Positions 1 through 10,735 are shown, numbered from the stretch's first letter. The stretch is 64,000 nucleotides of DNA from Heligmosomoides polygyrus polygyrus (GCA_947396885.1 OX377206.1:19463114-19527113); one strand, 5' to 3'. Notes: a model not told the origin generated them from the sequence alone. Translations and numbers: made by a program.

Positions 1-880
1 TTTTCCGCTCCATAATCGATTCGAGGAACGTTTCAAAAAATTTATAAGGAAAGCACTTAAGTCGTCGTCAGAAAGTATTACTCAAATTTTTATATAACAC
101 AATTTCGGAGCACAATTTCAGATGCAAACATCGCTACTTCAGGTAGAAGAATGTTCCGTGTCCATGGTGTCTTGAAAAATAAACTCCATAAATTGAACAG
201 TGATGGTTGGAAACTGCTACCAGAAGATCTTTATTTTGAAGTGTCGAAAATAGCGTTCAAAATTTTAAAAATTTTTATTGTGTTTTGAAAACATTATTGT
301 TCAGGGAACTCGTTTCATTGTCCTCTTCAGTGTCGAAGCCGCACCTGAAAAGTAGAATCTATTAAAGAGTTCAAACTGCACAAGAAACCTTGAAAAAATC
401 AAGAAATACAAGAAATAGAACAGTGGAAGAGAGAGGGAGGGGGTCGTACAAATTCCGCTTCAGAGGGGGGGGGGGTCGTAAATTTCCAGCAAAAATCGAA
501 CCCCACGCTTGACCCTGCCCGAGGCTCACTAGTAGGGTAGGAAGAGAATGAGTGGAATGAATTAGGAGCAGTGTAAGAACCAAAAATTAAAGCGAAAAGT
601 GCAGGAAAGGGGGAAGCAAACAGAGACTATGCCATAAAAACAAGTACTTGGTCAAGATTCCTTGGAACCAATCCTTGTAATGGGCAAATGACTTAGTTGA
701 GCTTAAATGAGTTACGAATTGGTCCAGGAGTGTCTAAATGCAATTGCATTTCTCTTTATACGTAGAGAAAGTTTTTGATTTTCCAATATTTTTAGCTGAT
801 GGTTTTCTAATGAAGAACGTTCCTTACTCTCACTATAGCTAGTTCTAATTTTCTCATATAATCCCTCATATCCTAAGCAT
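1..880. other. Region without recognisable gene
   Basis: AT-rich DNA with a short G-rich patch near 436-477 (two runs of G). No open frame has recognisable domains, and no RNA gene or terminal repeat was seen. Confidence 0.5.
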
Positions 881-1180
881 GGGCGCGTGTAACGCCGTCG
901 GGGTAGGTTCCGACTGTCGCGTGCATCTGATGCCATGTTTTTGGTTCCGATTTCCCGGCCAGTCCAACCAAGCCTTCCATCTTTTCGGGATCGGTGAATT
1001 GGTTGCAGACTTGTCCGGGAAGGATAAATCGCTGACATGTTCAACGGCTGGCCACCGCAAGGCACTGTATAGCCAAATACGCATTCAAGTCGCCTCCACG
1101 ACATCCCATAGAAGTAGAATGCGTGGCGCATTCCAACGAGGACTGAGTAACGCCGTCCTTTATCCTTTTATCCTTTATTT
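881..1180 (+). repeat. tRNA-derived SINE, full length (copy 1)
   Basis: The 5' end GGGCGCGTGT followed by an A-box-like segment and GGTTCCGATTTCC (B-box-like) is a tRNA-derived head. The body contains the blocks CCAAGCCTTCCAT, GGGAAGGATAAA and AAATACGCATTCA and ends in GCCGTCCTTTATCC. The same order recurs in about twenty places in the window on both strands. Open frames on either strand here are SINE sequence and not a gene. The A-box is mutated (TAACGCCGTCGG), so this copy is probably not an active Pol III template. Confidence 0.8.
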
Positions 1181-1785
1181 TGCTCTACTTTTTTACGAGT
1201 ATTCTTCGTTCAGATCATTATTTTATCGGAATTCCTGAGAAATCTTCAGAGAAATGTGGACGGAATTCCCACCATATATAAGAAGACGTATGTAATACAT
1301 TCCGACAGCTCGTGGTCTATATCTTCTTGGTAACAACACGAATATTGCTATTGGAGCCATTACTGGGAGAGACAGCGATCTCTCGTAATGCAATAGTTGT
1401 TACCTTAATTAGAATGGTTGGTAATACAAGGTGCAATGATCCGTCGAAATTAGAAGTTGAAAACACCGATAACTTTCTGAGCAACTGAATAATGTTGGCT
1501 CGGTCCCTTTCATCCTAGTGGGCAGCACTTGCCCTGCATTCATGCTTGAAGGCTCAAATTTGTTCGCAACGTTCAGAATGACAGTTTGGTAATCGAAATG
1601 AAACGTCGCACTCAGTGCGAACATTGTTGTAAAAAGATTGACGTTAACCTTTTCCAAAAAACGACGTCGCCCACCTATAATTGAAGCCGTTAGTTCGCCA
1701 GCATTGCATCGAAAATAAGATTTGAAGAACGGTCCTTTCGACATCTGCTGGAGGCGATCTAGACGAACTCTGGTAGAAATTCATT

Positions 1786-1814
1786 ATTAATACTATTAGT
1801 TAGCTAATAGTATT
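1786..1814. repeat. Short perfect hairpin
   Basis: AATACTATTAG and its complement CTAATAGTATT are separated by TTAG. AT-rich, with no associated gene seen. Confidence 0.5.
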
Positions 1815-1996
1815 AGCGGAGTAGGTTCAGGCGGATGTCACACGAGTCGAAGACGAACGCATTTTGTGGACCACATTAATCCTTCTGTGGGATGCACTAT
1901 GTACTCTACTTTACAGAATTTAGTTGAGGATAATTGAGTCGTTACTTGTTTTAGGCAGTGACTTGAGATGGAAAGTCGGTAGAGTGTCTTAACCTT

Positions 1997-2097
1997 GCAG
2001 GCAAGGCTGGCCTGGTTGGTCTAGCGTTCTCGAACTACAAATCAATGCGGAATGCATGAGAGAAACATCGCCTTTTCCCACTGCGCCACCACATGCC
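1997..2097 (-). repeat. tRNA-derived SINE, head fragment
   Basis: On the minus strand the sequence starts GGCATGTGGTGGCGCAGTGGG, an A-box-like tRNA head. A degenerate B-box (TAGTTCGAGAACG) and the GACCAACCAGGCC block of the SINE follow. The rest of the body is missing, so this is a 3'-truncated or decayed copy. Confidence 0.55.
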
Positions 2098-2203
2098 TCA
2101 ATCTACGTACCATACAAGGGAGATACTGCTGAAGATATAAAGATGCCAGTAGGCATTGGTTCAAATAAGTATTGAAAAGCCTTCAAGCTACCGCTGTGAG
2201 AAA

Positions 2204-2445
2204 TGATGTGCGCGATAGCGCAATTGGAAAATGCGCCGACTATCGCGTGCACCTATCATCGATTCAGTGTCCAGGTACCGTCCAAACCTTCCAACCTTTC
2301 AATTCCACTGAATAATTGAGAAGGATGTGCTTGTTCTCACAAGGCATTATGGAGCTTAAATATGAAACATGCACTTCAGACTGCCTCCACTACATCTCAC
2401 AGAAGCTGAATACTCACCCCAAATAGGTATTGAATAACGGACTCC
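2204..2445 (+). repeat. Degenerate SINE copy
   Basis: The tRNA-like head (GCGCGATAGCGCAATTGG) and scattered blocks of the SINE body (CCTTCCAACC, GAGAAGGATG, CTCCACTACATCTCAC) appear in order but heavily diverged. It is an old copy. Confidence 0.45.
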
Positions 2446-3640
2446 TCTACTAACAGTGAACTAGGAACATAGATAGCTATCGACAAACGCTAAGCGGGGT
2501 GTAATTCTACATTTATCTTTAAAAACGTACCTAACATCGCAACATTGTCAGAATTCTCTAGATTATTTTTCTGCACCTTGAAACAGACGTACAAGTCGAA
2601 TTAACCTAAACAAAGCGATTTTTAGTTTTCAGACCGTTCCTTTCACTCTAAAGCGGCGAATTCATTTTGAAGAGACTCAAAAGGAGTCGGTTTCCGTTGA
2701 TTATTCGATAGCTTCACTTATAAAGTTTGAATTTTAGTAAACTGGAATTTTGAACCCAGCCTATTATGGTGCAGCATATTCCCTGTGGAGTATGTAAGTT
2801 AGTCAGATCTGAAGGATTTTTTCCCAGAGTACTTCTTCTCCTTCCCAACGTTCTGCATAACACAAACAGAGTGTGAACATTGACAACACCAATGAACAAC
2901 TTCTAGTTCAGCGTTCCATAGGAAATATAAGGGCTCCCTCAGAACCTTACTGGCCCATGAACTGAAAGTAACAACGTATAACAACCTTTGATCAACTAAG
3001 TGTGGTACAATCTAATATATCTTTACAGGCTTATGTGAAGCTACATTTTCAGGAGAACGCTTGAGAGAAGTACAGGGATTTGAAATTAGTGATGTCCACG
3101 ATCCAATTCTAACCACGACGGCTTTTGCGTTTTTCTATTTTTTTATTCTAGGGACTTTGAAAATATCTACGTTTGAAAATACGCAAGGATTTCAACATTT
3201 CTTACTAAGCCTTATTAACGTCGGATGATTTTACTCATTTTCACAATTATCTGACAGTGCATTTTGAACGTCCCAGCTACCTCCTCATGGGGTCAATGGG
3301 GACTTAAAATTGGTTCATTAAAGCATTTTATATCGCCATAGAATGTAATTCATAGAGTCGAAAGGTATTCCGCCAGATTCGTTGATCCCGTCTGGCTTTC
3401 AGAAAACAATGGCTTTCACAGAACTGTGTTGTCTATGAACACAAAATAACTGCAGCAAGAGCCAGAAAGTAGCTCATCAACTGGATTTCCCTCTCGTCCT
3501 AGCACGATCAAGTGAAAACACTTGAGAAATGGTAGCTGATGCCTGCCAACGTTAAAACCCCTCCTCTCTGAAGCGTCGCTCTTCTGCAGGTCACTTTATG
3601 TGAGTTTCTGTTAGCATTTGAAAAGTGTCCAATTTTGATT
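2446..3640. other. Region without recognisable gene
   Basis: AT-rich intergenic or intronic DNA. The open frames are short and carry no recognisable domain. No RNA gene or repeat family was identified. Confidence 0.45.
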
Positions 3641-3646
3641 TGAATA

Positions 3647-3980
3647 GTGTCCAATTCGAAAATAGTATATTTCGAGTACTTTTATTACATTGGCCATCCT
3701 AATCTCCACCCGTTCATTCCGTTCCGTTACATGGACAACATTTTAGTTGTTCATAACAGTGGCTCTAGTGATATTCTTAGCAATCTCGTCAACGCATCAG
3801 ATGTTCTCAACATTACTATCAAGAAATTTCCTCATTTCAATATCAATCTGTCAGCTAATATCAAAAAAGGCAAAAATCTATGCAGAAATTTTAAGAACTG
3901 CCGGCATTGAAAGCTTGAAGAAGAATATCAGTCGAATGTTGCACATTAAAAGGCAACTATGTACCCAAGGCAAGCTATGA
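3647..3980 (+). pseudogene. Decayed reverse-transcriptase fragment
   Basis: A frame of about 87 codons contains FRYMDNILVV, which resembles the catalytic Y-x-D-D block of reverse transcriptases with the second Asp replaced by Asn. A neighbouring frame takes over near 3880 with plausible continuation (SLKKNISRMLHIKRQ), so a frameshift is likely. A RYxDN(I/V)-type catalytic block is an unusual form; Penelope-like or another non-LTR class is possible. No endonuclease, terminal repeat or poly-A tail was found, so the assignment rests on one motif. Confidence 0.35.
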
Positions 3981-4167
3981 CAATAACCTCTTAAATTCCA
4001 CATGATTTAAATGTATTCACAAAAACAAATTTATCCGATACACATACGATCTAGATTATACTAAGATTCAAATAAGGGACTCATTAAGTAAATGCTTTGA
4101 ATAAATCCAAATAGGTTTTGTTATCGCAACATATTCCCTAGCTTACAATGGGTATGACGCTCATAGA

Positions 4168-4197
4168 TGAATGAATGAATGAATGAATGAATGAATG
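4168..4197. repeat. (TGAA)n microsatellite
   Basis: About seven tandem copies of TGAA. A longer GAAT/AAAT tract of the same kind lies at 32.92-33.0 kb, where it may be a retroelement tail. Confidence 0.85.
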
Positions 4198-4460
4198 GTA
4201 CCGGGCTGTAGAGCGTTGATAGTTCGGCATGGGGCCACTTCATTGGGTGGTTAGGTTGCTCCTTACCACCTCAACTTACCCTTCCCTCTTTTCCACAAAA
4301 CTATTCTCCCTTTCCACCCACTATTGGGTCTTCTCGCTGAACCACGGTGCGCTCACCGTGCCACTGGTGCTAGTGGTTCTACCCATTCTACCCTTCTGCT
4401 GCCCATCTTACGTCTCTTTATTGTTTTCATCCGAGGATCATTTATTCTTGTTGGCATCTA

Positions 4461-5532
4461 TTAGGTTGTCCCATAAGTCCCCGCCGTTTTTTTCAACGTT
4501 TTATTGCGGTTTTCGCCGGCGGTCTCTTGCATAGTGCTATATAGCATTCGAAAGAGAATGATGAATTGCTTTATCAGAACATGTATTGCGTTTCTTTGTT
4601 CATTCTGAATTTTGCCAATTTTTGGGTCGTTAAATTGAAAAGTGAAAAAGTGAGAAAGTGATAGTCTGCGCAGTCGCTTCTCTCCACTTAGGTTTGGATT
4701 TTTTTGCGCAGTTTTTTATGGCATTTGGAAGACAATTTTTTGCGTTGTACGGTTGTTGTGCAATAATACATGTTGGTCCTGTTTGCTCATTTGTCCTTTA
4801 TCAATTTTTAGGTCACCAAATTGGGACGTCCGACTTTTCTATACGAATTTTTACCGACAGCTCCTGCTCTGGGGTGGAATTTTGTATGGTTTGTTATATG
4901 TCGTTGGGAAGAGGATGTCTTGCTTAATAAAAAATTTTGTCGTGGTAATTGGCTCATGCTGATTTCCGTCGAATATCAATAAAATTCCAAAAATAGAAAA
5001 ATCATCTTACCACCAACTTCTTCTCCTTGTTGAGTTACAGATATTCGACAGAAACCAGCATGATTCAATAAACGCGACACAAATTCTTATTGATCAAGAC
5101 ATCCCCTTTCGAATGACATATAACACCAAGCAAAAAAGTCCAACCACAGAAAAGGAGTTTCGGTAAAAATTCGGACGGAAAAGTCGGACGTCCCAATTTG
5201 TTGACCTAAAATCAATAAAGGACAAATGAGCAAATTGGCTCAGAACGTATTCTTGTATTACAGAAGATTGTCTTCTCCATGCTATAAAAAACTGCGCAAA
5301 AAATGCCAAACCTAAGCGAGAAGCAGCTGCGCAGATGGCCACTTTTTAACTTTTTTCACTTTAACGACCTAAAAATTGACAAAATTCAGAACGGAAAAGG
5401 AAACGCAATACAAATTCTGATAGAGCAAGTCATTCTCTTTCGAATGCTATGCAGCGCTATCCAGGAGACCGCCGGCGAAATCTGCAGTGAGTCGTTGAAA
5501 AAAATACACCGGGGACTTATGGGACATCCTAA
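4461..5532. mobile_element. Palindromic (fold-back) mariner-type element 1
   Basis: The left end reads TTAGGTTGTCCCATAAGTCC and the right end is its near-complement (GGGACTTATGGGACATCCTAA). Each end is followed by a TA dinucleotide (4459-4460, 5533-5534), the target duplication of the Tc1/mariner superfamily. The two halves, about 4461-4995 and 5000-5532, are inverted copies of each other along their whole length, sharing for example GCGCAGTTTTTTAT, CAAATTGGGACGTCCGAC and GTGTTATATGTC-like blocks. The 1.07-kb element is therefore one large palindrome with almost no unique centre and no transposase, a non-autonomous derivative. A longer relative is at 41.7-43.2 kb. Arm divergence suggests it is old. 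Confidence 0.85.
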
Positions 5533-5546
5533 TATATAGCCTTAAT

Positions 5547-5557
5547 ATCATAATGCA
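5547..5557 (+). repeat. Left target-site duplication of RTE element
   Basis: ATCATAATGCA directly precedes the GC-rich 5' end of the retrotransposon and is repeated exactly at 10725-10735 after its 3' end. It lies 14 bp beyond the right end of the fold-back element. Confidence 0.9.
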
Positions 5558-6057
5558 CGGATCTCCCTCGATAGAGAGCCTTCGGGCTCTCTTGTTAAGA
5601 GGGATCTCGGGCCGCTTGTCGCAGGGCCACGTGGCGCGTCCCCGGGTGGTGGATAGGGGAATTAAACGCGAATCAAATGCGACCGTGTACTGCCCAGAGA
5701 CGCAGGTGGGATGCAGGGGATGGACTCCTTGCTCCTGCTGTGTCGGGTCGATGCGTTCCTTGTGCGTGGGAGCGGCATGTTCGTGCACAGTGTGCGTGGA
5801 TGTGTCCGTGACTGTGCGGATTGTAACTGTGTCGGCTCGGCCAAAAGCTTGCACTCGGTAGACTGGGAGTACATGTAAGGCGATTCGAGGCCGCCTTAAG
5901 TCTCGCCCCGTCCCTTCGGGCAGTCTGGCTGGCTGCCCGGAGTACCCCGCCCGCACGACAGAGCCTGACTAGCTACCCGTGTTGTATTCCAGTCAAACAC
6001 AGCAGCACTAAAGGGCCTCATTCCCCTGACCCCGAAAGAGCCCCCATTTCTGCAGCG
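5558..6057 (+). promoter_or_regulatory. RTE 5' untranslated region with UUCG hairpin
   Basis: 500 bp of GC-rich leader precede the ATG. At 5573-5592, only 15 nt from the 5' end, is a perfect 8-bp hairpin AGAGAGCC-TTCG-GGCTCTCT with a stable UUCG-type loop. Imperfectly complementary CTCCCTC and GAGGGATCT segments surround it. Some RTE and R2-type elements carry a self-cleaving HDV-like ribozyme at this position. I cannot fold one with confidence here, so only the structured 5' end is claimed. Confidence 0.5.
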
Positions 6058-8736
6058 ATGGGAAGGACGAGTACGGAGAGGCTGCTAAAATCTCAGGGCC
6101 TAACCAGGCTGCGCAAACTGAGAAGGACTAGGATGACGATCTGTACTTACAACGCCCGCACGCTTGCATCGGAAGCATCCGTCGAGGACCTGATGATGCA
6201 AGCCAGGAAGATCAAGTACGACGTCATCGGACTGACCGAGACGAGAAGACACCACCCCCTACACGCCGCCTACGACTCCGGAGAAGAACTGTTCCTCGGA
6301 ACATGCGACAGCAGGGGAATAGGCGGCGTTGGTGTCCTCGTCAACACGCACTTGGCCATGAACATCGATTCGTACGAGTCTCTGACAAGCCGAATCGGAC
6401 GTCTGCGACTGAAGCGATGTGGCTCCGTGCCAGCCTTGACTGTGTTCGTCGCGTATGCCCCAACATCCGACTACGACGACGAAGACGTCGAGGCCTTTTA
6501 CGTGGAGCTGGAGAAGTTCTATAAGGAAGATCACACCTTCTACAAGGTGATCGTCGGCGACTTCAACGCCAAGATCGGGCCACGAAGGTCGCCGGAAGAA
6601 CTTCACATCGGAACCCACGGTTTGGAGTGGAACGAGCAAGGTGGAAGGCTGTCTGAGTTTATAATGTCGACCAAGACCATCCATGGAAACTCGCAGTTCC
6701 AGAAGCCTCCCTCCCTACGATGGACCTGGGAATCCCCCGGTGGCCAGTTCCACAACGAGATCGACCACATCATCTTCAATCGCAAGTATTGCCTGACCGA
6801 TGTCTCCGTTGTCCCCAAGTTCTACACGGGATCGGACCACCGCCTCCTTCGCGCGAGGTTCCGCTTTTCGCGTCAAGGAGAGAAGGCCGCGAAGTTCAAG
6901 AAGAGGAATCCCAGAACGACCATCAACTGGGATCTCTACACCTCTCTTGTCGGCCTTTGGGAAGATGCCGTCGTGGACAACGTCGACGATGAATACGATC
7001 GCTTCGTGCACCATCTCCACGATAGTGCTAAGGGAGCCGAGAGCTTGAAGACCACCAAGAGACGCCTGTCTCCGGAAACTCTCGAGCTGATACGCCAGCG
7101 TGGAGCAGCACGAGCGTCAGGCAACTACCAACTGACGTCCGAGCTTGCAAAGCTATGCAGAGCGGCGATAAAGGAAGATCTCAAAGAGAGAAGGGCGGAA
7201 GTATTGGCTGAAGCAGCAGAGGCAGGGCTGAGCATCCGCAATGCCCGCCGGAACTTCGCCAACTTCAAGACCAAGATGACCGCTCTCCGACGTCCTGACG
7301 GAACCATCACCTCTTCCAGAAGGACCATGGAGAAGGTCATCCACGACTTCTACTCCGATCTCTTCGATAGCCACGTCCACCTGCCCCCATGCCATCTTCC
7401 GCAGGATGGATACGTCGTCCCCTCTGTTCTCTCTTCCGAAATCCGACACGCCATCTCGTCGGTGAAGAAACGTACAGCACCCGGTTCTGACAGGATCAGA
7501 GCTGAACACCTGAAGAACCTCCCGCCAGCGCTCATCAACACCTTGGCGCGGCTCTTCACACGCTACCTGTCCGAATGCAAGGTTCCATCTCAGTGGAAGA
7601 CCAGCAAGACCGTTTTGCTGTACAAGAAGGGAGACATGCACGACATTGGCAACTATCGCCCGATCTGCCTGTTGTCCGTAGTCTACAAGCTGTTCACTCG
7701 AGTCATCCTGAATAGGATTAGTAGAACGCTGGACGAAGGACAGCCATGCGAGCAAGCAGGATTTCGGAGAGGATTCAGCACGATCGACCACATACACACC
7801 ATTACGAAGCTCATCGAAGTGTCGCGAGAGTACAAGCTGCCGCTGTGCCTTACGTTCATCGACCTGAAGAAGGCATTCGACTCCGTCGAGACTGAAGCGG
7901 TCATGGAAGCCCTGCTCACCCAGGGCGTTCCTACTCAGTACATCAGAGTCCTTCGAGAGCTGTACAGTGGATTCACGACCAAGATCTCACCATTCTACAA
8001 CGACGTCGTCATTGACGTGAAGAGAGGGGTTCGACAAGGGGATACCATATCCCCGAAGCTCTTCAGCGCCACCCTCGAAAACGTCATGCGCGAACTAGAA
8101 TGGGAAGACATGGGAGTGAAGGTCGACGGCCGGCAACTGCACCATCTTCGCTTCGCTGACGACATCGTGCTCATAACGCCGAGCATCAGTCAGGCGGAAC
8201 GAATGCTGGCCGACTTCGATCGTGTATGTGGAAGCGTTGGACTGCAGCTGAATCTTACGAAGACGATGTTCATGAAGAACGGATGGGTTTCTGATGCCCC
8301 ATTCTCGCTCAACGGAACGAACATCTCCGAATGCTCCAGCTATGTGTATCTGGGTCGCGAAGTCAACATGGCCAACGACCTAGCACCAGAGCTGAGCAGG
8401 AGGAAACGAGCGGCTTGGGGAGCTTTCAAGAGCGTCGAAGAAGTCGTGAAGAAAACGAAGAACGTCCGACTCCGTGCCCACCTATTCGACTCCACTGTTC
8501 TTCCTGCCCTAATATACGCCTCAGAGACCTGGGTTATACGGAAGCAGGATGAACAAGCGATCAGCGTCGCGCAGCGTGGAATCGAGAGGACGATGCTCGG
8601 AGTGACACGACTCACGCAAGTGAGAGAAGGCCGCGAAGTTCAAGAAGAGGAATCCCAGAACGACCATCAACTGGGATCTCTACACCTCTCTTGTCGGCCT
8701 TTGGGAAGATGCCGTCGTGGACAACGTCGACGATGA
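6058..8736 (+). CDS. RTE endonuclease/reverse transcriptase, C terminus scrambled by duplication
   Basis: 892 codons from ATG. The N-terminal endonuclease (about residues 25-265) shows [25 protein letters not shown] (near 165-173), [10 protein letters not shown] and [12 protein letters not shown], the metal-binding and catalytic blocks of the AP-endonuclease family. It would nick target DNA to prime reverse transcription. The reverse transcriptase follows with [13 protein letters not shown] (near 532), [36 protein letters not shown] and the catalytic [10 protein letters not shown] (FADD near 699). After about residue 858 the frame runs across the duplication junction at 8622-8632 back into upstream sequence in a wrong phase. 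The last 34 or so codons are therefore meaningless and the normal C-terminal domain is absent. It should act as a cytoplasmic RNP with its own RNA if expressed. Confidence 0.9.
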   Translation: MGRTSTERLLKSQGLTRLRKLRRTRMTICTYNARTLASEASVEDLMMQARKIKYDVIGLTETRRHHPLHAAYDSGEELFLGTCDSRGIGGVGVLVNTHLAMNIDSYESLTSRIGRLRLKRCGSVPALTVFVAYAPTSDYDDEDVEAFYVELEKFYKEDHTFYKVIVGDFNAKIGPRRSPEELHIGTHGLEWNEQGGRLSEFIMSTKTIHGNSQFQKPPSLRWTWESPGGQFHNEIDHIIFNRKYCLTDVSVVPKFYTGSDHRLLRARFRFSRQGEKAAKFKKRNPRTTINWDLYTSLVGLWEDAVVDNVDDEYDRFVHHLHDSAKGAESLKTTKRRLSPETLELIRQRGAARASGNYQLTSELAKLCRAAIKEDLKERRAEVLAEAAEAGLSIRNARRNFANFKTKMTALRRPDGTITSSRRTMEKVIHDFYSDLFDSHVHLPPCHLPQDGYVVPSVLSSEIRHAISSVKKRTAPGSDRIRAEHLKNLPPALINTLARLFTRYLSECKVPSQWKTSKTVLLYKKGDMHDIGNYRPICLLSVVYKLFTRVILNRISRTLDEGQPCEQAGFRRGFSTIDHIHTITKLIEVSREYKLPLCLTFIDLKKAFDSVETEAVMEALLTQGVPTQYIRVLRELYSGFTTKISPFYNDVVIDVKRGVRQGDTISPKLFSATLENVMRELEWEDMGVKVDGRQLHHLRFADDIVLITPSISQAERMLADFDRVCGSVGLQLNLTKTMFMKNGWVSDAPFSLNGTNISECSSYVYLGREVNMANDLAPELSRRKRAAWGAFKSVEEVVKKTKNVRLRAHLFDSTVLPALIYASETWVIRKQDEQAISVAQRGIERTMLGVTRLTQVREGREVQEEESQNDHQLGSLHLSCRPLGRCRRGQRRR

Positions 8737-9424
8737 ATACGATCGCTTCGTGCACCATCTCCACGATAGTGCTAAGGGAGCCGAGAGCTTGAAGACCACC
8801 AAGAGACGCCTGTCTCCGGAAACTCTCGAGCTGATACGCCAGCGTGGAGCAGCACGAGCGTCAGGCAACTACCAACTGACGTCCGAGCTTGCAAAGCTAT
8901 GCAGAGCGGCGATAAAGGAAGATCTCAAAGAGAGAAGGGCGGAAGTATTGGCTGAAGCAGCAGAGGCAGGGCTGAGCATCCGCAATGCCCGCCGGAACTT
9001 CGCCAACTTCAAGACCAAGATGACCGCTCTCCGACGTCCTGACGGAACCATCACCTCTTCCAGAAGGACCATGGAGAAGGTCATCCACGACTTCTACTCC
9101 GATCTCTTCGATAGCCACGTCCACCTGCCCCCATGCCATCTTCCGCAGGATGGATACGTCGTCCCCTCTGTTCTCTCTTCCGAAATCCGACACGCCATCT
9201 CGTCGGTGAAGAAACGTACAGCACCCGGTTCTGACAGGATCAGAGCTGAACACCTGAAGAACCTCCCGCCACGCTCATCAACACCTTGGCGCGGCTCTTC
9301 ACACGCTACCTGTCCGAATGCAAGGTTCCATCTCAGTGGAAGACCAGCAAGACCGTTTTGCTGTACAAGAAGGGAGACGTGCACGACATTGGCAACTATC
9401 GCCCGATCTGCCTGTTGTCCGTAG
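8622..9424 (+). pseudogene. Second copy of RTE linker and N-terminal RT, frameshifted
   Basis: This is the start of the duplicated 1.74-kb block. It is nearly identical to 6878-7680. One base is missing near 9271: the first copy has CCGCCAGCGCTCATC and this one has CCGCCACGCTCATC. The reading frame from 8717 therefore shifts just before the NYRPICL block and ends at 9424. It has no start codon of its own in the natural frame and no endonuclease domain upstream. Confidence 0.85.
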
Positions 9425-10716
9425 TCTACAAGCTGTTCACTCGAGTCATCCTGAATAGGATTAGTAGAACGCTGGACGAAGGACAGCCATGCGAGCAAGC
9501 AGGATTTCGGAGAGGATTCAGCACGATCGACCACATACACACCATTACGAAGCTCATCGAAGTGTCGCGAGAGTACAAGCTGCCGCTGTGCCTTACGTTC
9601 ATCGACCTGAAGAAGGCATTCGACTCCGTCGAGACTGAAGCGGTCATGGAAGCCCTGCTCACCCAGGGCGTTCCTACTCAGTACATCAGAGTCCTTCGAG
9701 AGCTGTACAGTGGATTCACGACCAAGATCTCACCATTCTACAACGACGTCGTCATTGACGTGAAGAGAGGGGTTCGACAAGGGGATACCATATCCCCGAA
9801 GCTCTTCAGCGCCACCCTCGAAAACGTCATGCGCGAACTAGAATGGGAAGACATGGGAGTGAAGGTCGACGGCCGGCAACTGCACCATCTTCGCTTCGCT
9901 GACGACATCGTGCTCATAACGCCGAGCATCAGTCAGGCGGAACGAATGCTGGCCGACTTCGATCGTGTATGTGGAAGCGTTGGACTGCAGCTGAATCTTA
10001 CGAAGACGATGTTCATGAAGAACGGATGGGTTTCTGATGCCCCATTCTCGCTCAACGGAACGAACATCTCCGAATGCTCCAGCTATGTGTATCTGGGTCG
10101 CGAAGTCAACATGGCCAACGACCTAGCACCAGAGCTGAGCAGGAGTAAACGAGCGGCTTGGGGAGCTTTCAAGAGCGTCGAAGAAGTCGTGAAGAAAACG
10201 AAGAACGTCCGACTCCGTGCCCACCTATTCGACTCCACTGTTCTTCCTGCCCTAATATACGCCTCAGAGACCTGGGTTATACGGAAGCAGGATGAACAAG
10301 CGATCAGCGTCGCGCAGCGTGGAATCGAGAGGACGATGCTCGGAGTGACACGACTCACGCAAGTGAGAGAAGGCCTCCGGAGTTCCGAGCTTCGCCGACG
10401 TTCGAAGATCAGAGACGCTGTCGCATGGGCCAAGTCGTCGAAAATTAGGTGGGCCGGCCACGTAATGCGATTCGCAGACACCCGCTGGACGAGAGTCGTC
10501 ACAGATTGGATTCCGCGGGATGTCAAAAGAACACCAGGACGCCCACCAACGCGTTGGTCGGACTTCTTCGTGAAAGCCCTGAACGACCGATATGACGCTC
10601 TTCGTGTCCCTCGAGCGAGGAGGATCCATTGGACCACTCTGGCACGCGACAGGGACGAATGGAGACGCTGCTGGCGCCCGCTCGAGCAAGTCGATGATCA
10701 ACGGGACGACAGGTGA
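9286..10716 (+). CDS. RTE reverse transcriptase, downstream copy with intact C terminus
   Basis: An open frame of about 476 codons begins after the 1-bp deletion and continues to the natural stop. It repeats the reverse-transcriptase blocks ([47 protein letters not shown]). From 10365 it carries the unique C-terminal domain with [32 protein letters not shown] and TRWSDFF, a basic tail common in RTE proteins. The first codon is not ATG in a good context, so independent translation is unlikely; it is the 3' portion of a broken polyprotein. Two substitutions were seen against the first copy: GACATG/GACGTG near 7634/9378 and AGGAGG/AGGAGT near 8402/10145. Confidence 0.85.
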   Translation: MARLFTRYLSECKVPSQWKTSKTVLLYKKGDVHDIGNYRPICLLSVVYKLFTRVILNRISRTLDEGQPCEQAGFRRGFSTIDHIHTITKLIEVSREYKLPLCLTFIDLKKAFDSVETEAVMEALLTQGVPTQYIRVLRELYSGFTTKISPFYNDVVIDVKRGVRQGDTISPKLFSATLENVMRELEWEDMGVKVDGRQLHHLRFADDIVLITPSISQAERMLADFDRVCGSVGLQLNLTKTMFMKNGWVSDAPFSLNGTNISECSSYVYLGREVNMANDLAPELSRSKRAAWGAFKSVEEVVKKTKNVRLRAHLFDSTVLPALIYASETWVIRKQDEQAISVAQRGIERTMLGVTRLTQVREGLRSSELRRRSKIRDAVAWAKSSKIRWAGHVMRFADTRWTRVVTDWIPRDVKRTPGRPPTRWSDFFVKALNDRYDALRVPRARRIHWTTLARDRDEWRRCWRPLEQVDDQRDDR

Positions 10717-10724
10717 TACAGGTG

Positions 10725-10735
10725 ATCATAATGCA
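10725..10735 (+). repeat. Right target-site duplication of RTE element
   Basis: ATCATAATGCA, identical to 5547-5557, begins directly after the CAGGTG terminus. Confidence 0.9.

Larger units (their letters stand above)
5558..10724 (+). mobile_element. RTE-clade non-LTR retrotransposon, internally duplicated
   Basis: The element runs from the left 11-bp target duplication to the 3' terminus AGGTGATACAGGTG and is followed by the second duplication. The same 3' terminus recurs at the end of the truncated copy at 37.96-38.28 kb, which fixes the boundary. It is clearly GC-richer than the surrounding DNA. It encodes one polyprotein with an apurinic-type endonuclease and a reverse transcriptase, as in RTE elements, and has no LTRs. 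A 1,744-bp segment (6878-8621) is repeated directly at 8622-10364 with an 11-bp overlap, GAGAGAAGGCC, at the junctions. Without that repeat the element would be about 3.42 kb, a normal RTE length. The duplication breaks the frame, so this copy is not expected to make a complete protein. Confidence 0.9.

Noticed and set aside
712..1238. Open frames of 119-139 codons on both strands
   Set aside because: They lie entirely in a SINE copy, and equivalent frames occur in the copies at 15.8, 19.1 and 58.4 kb. No protein is implied.
6259..10701. Many minus-strand frames of 60-214 codons opposite the retrotransposon
   Set aside because: They are antisense shadows of the GC-rich RTE coding region, duplicated with the same 1,744-bp period and without domains.
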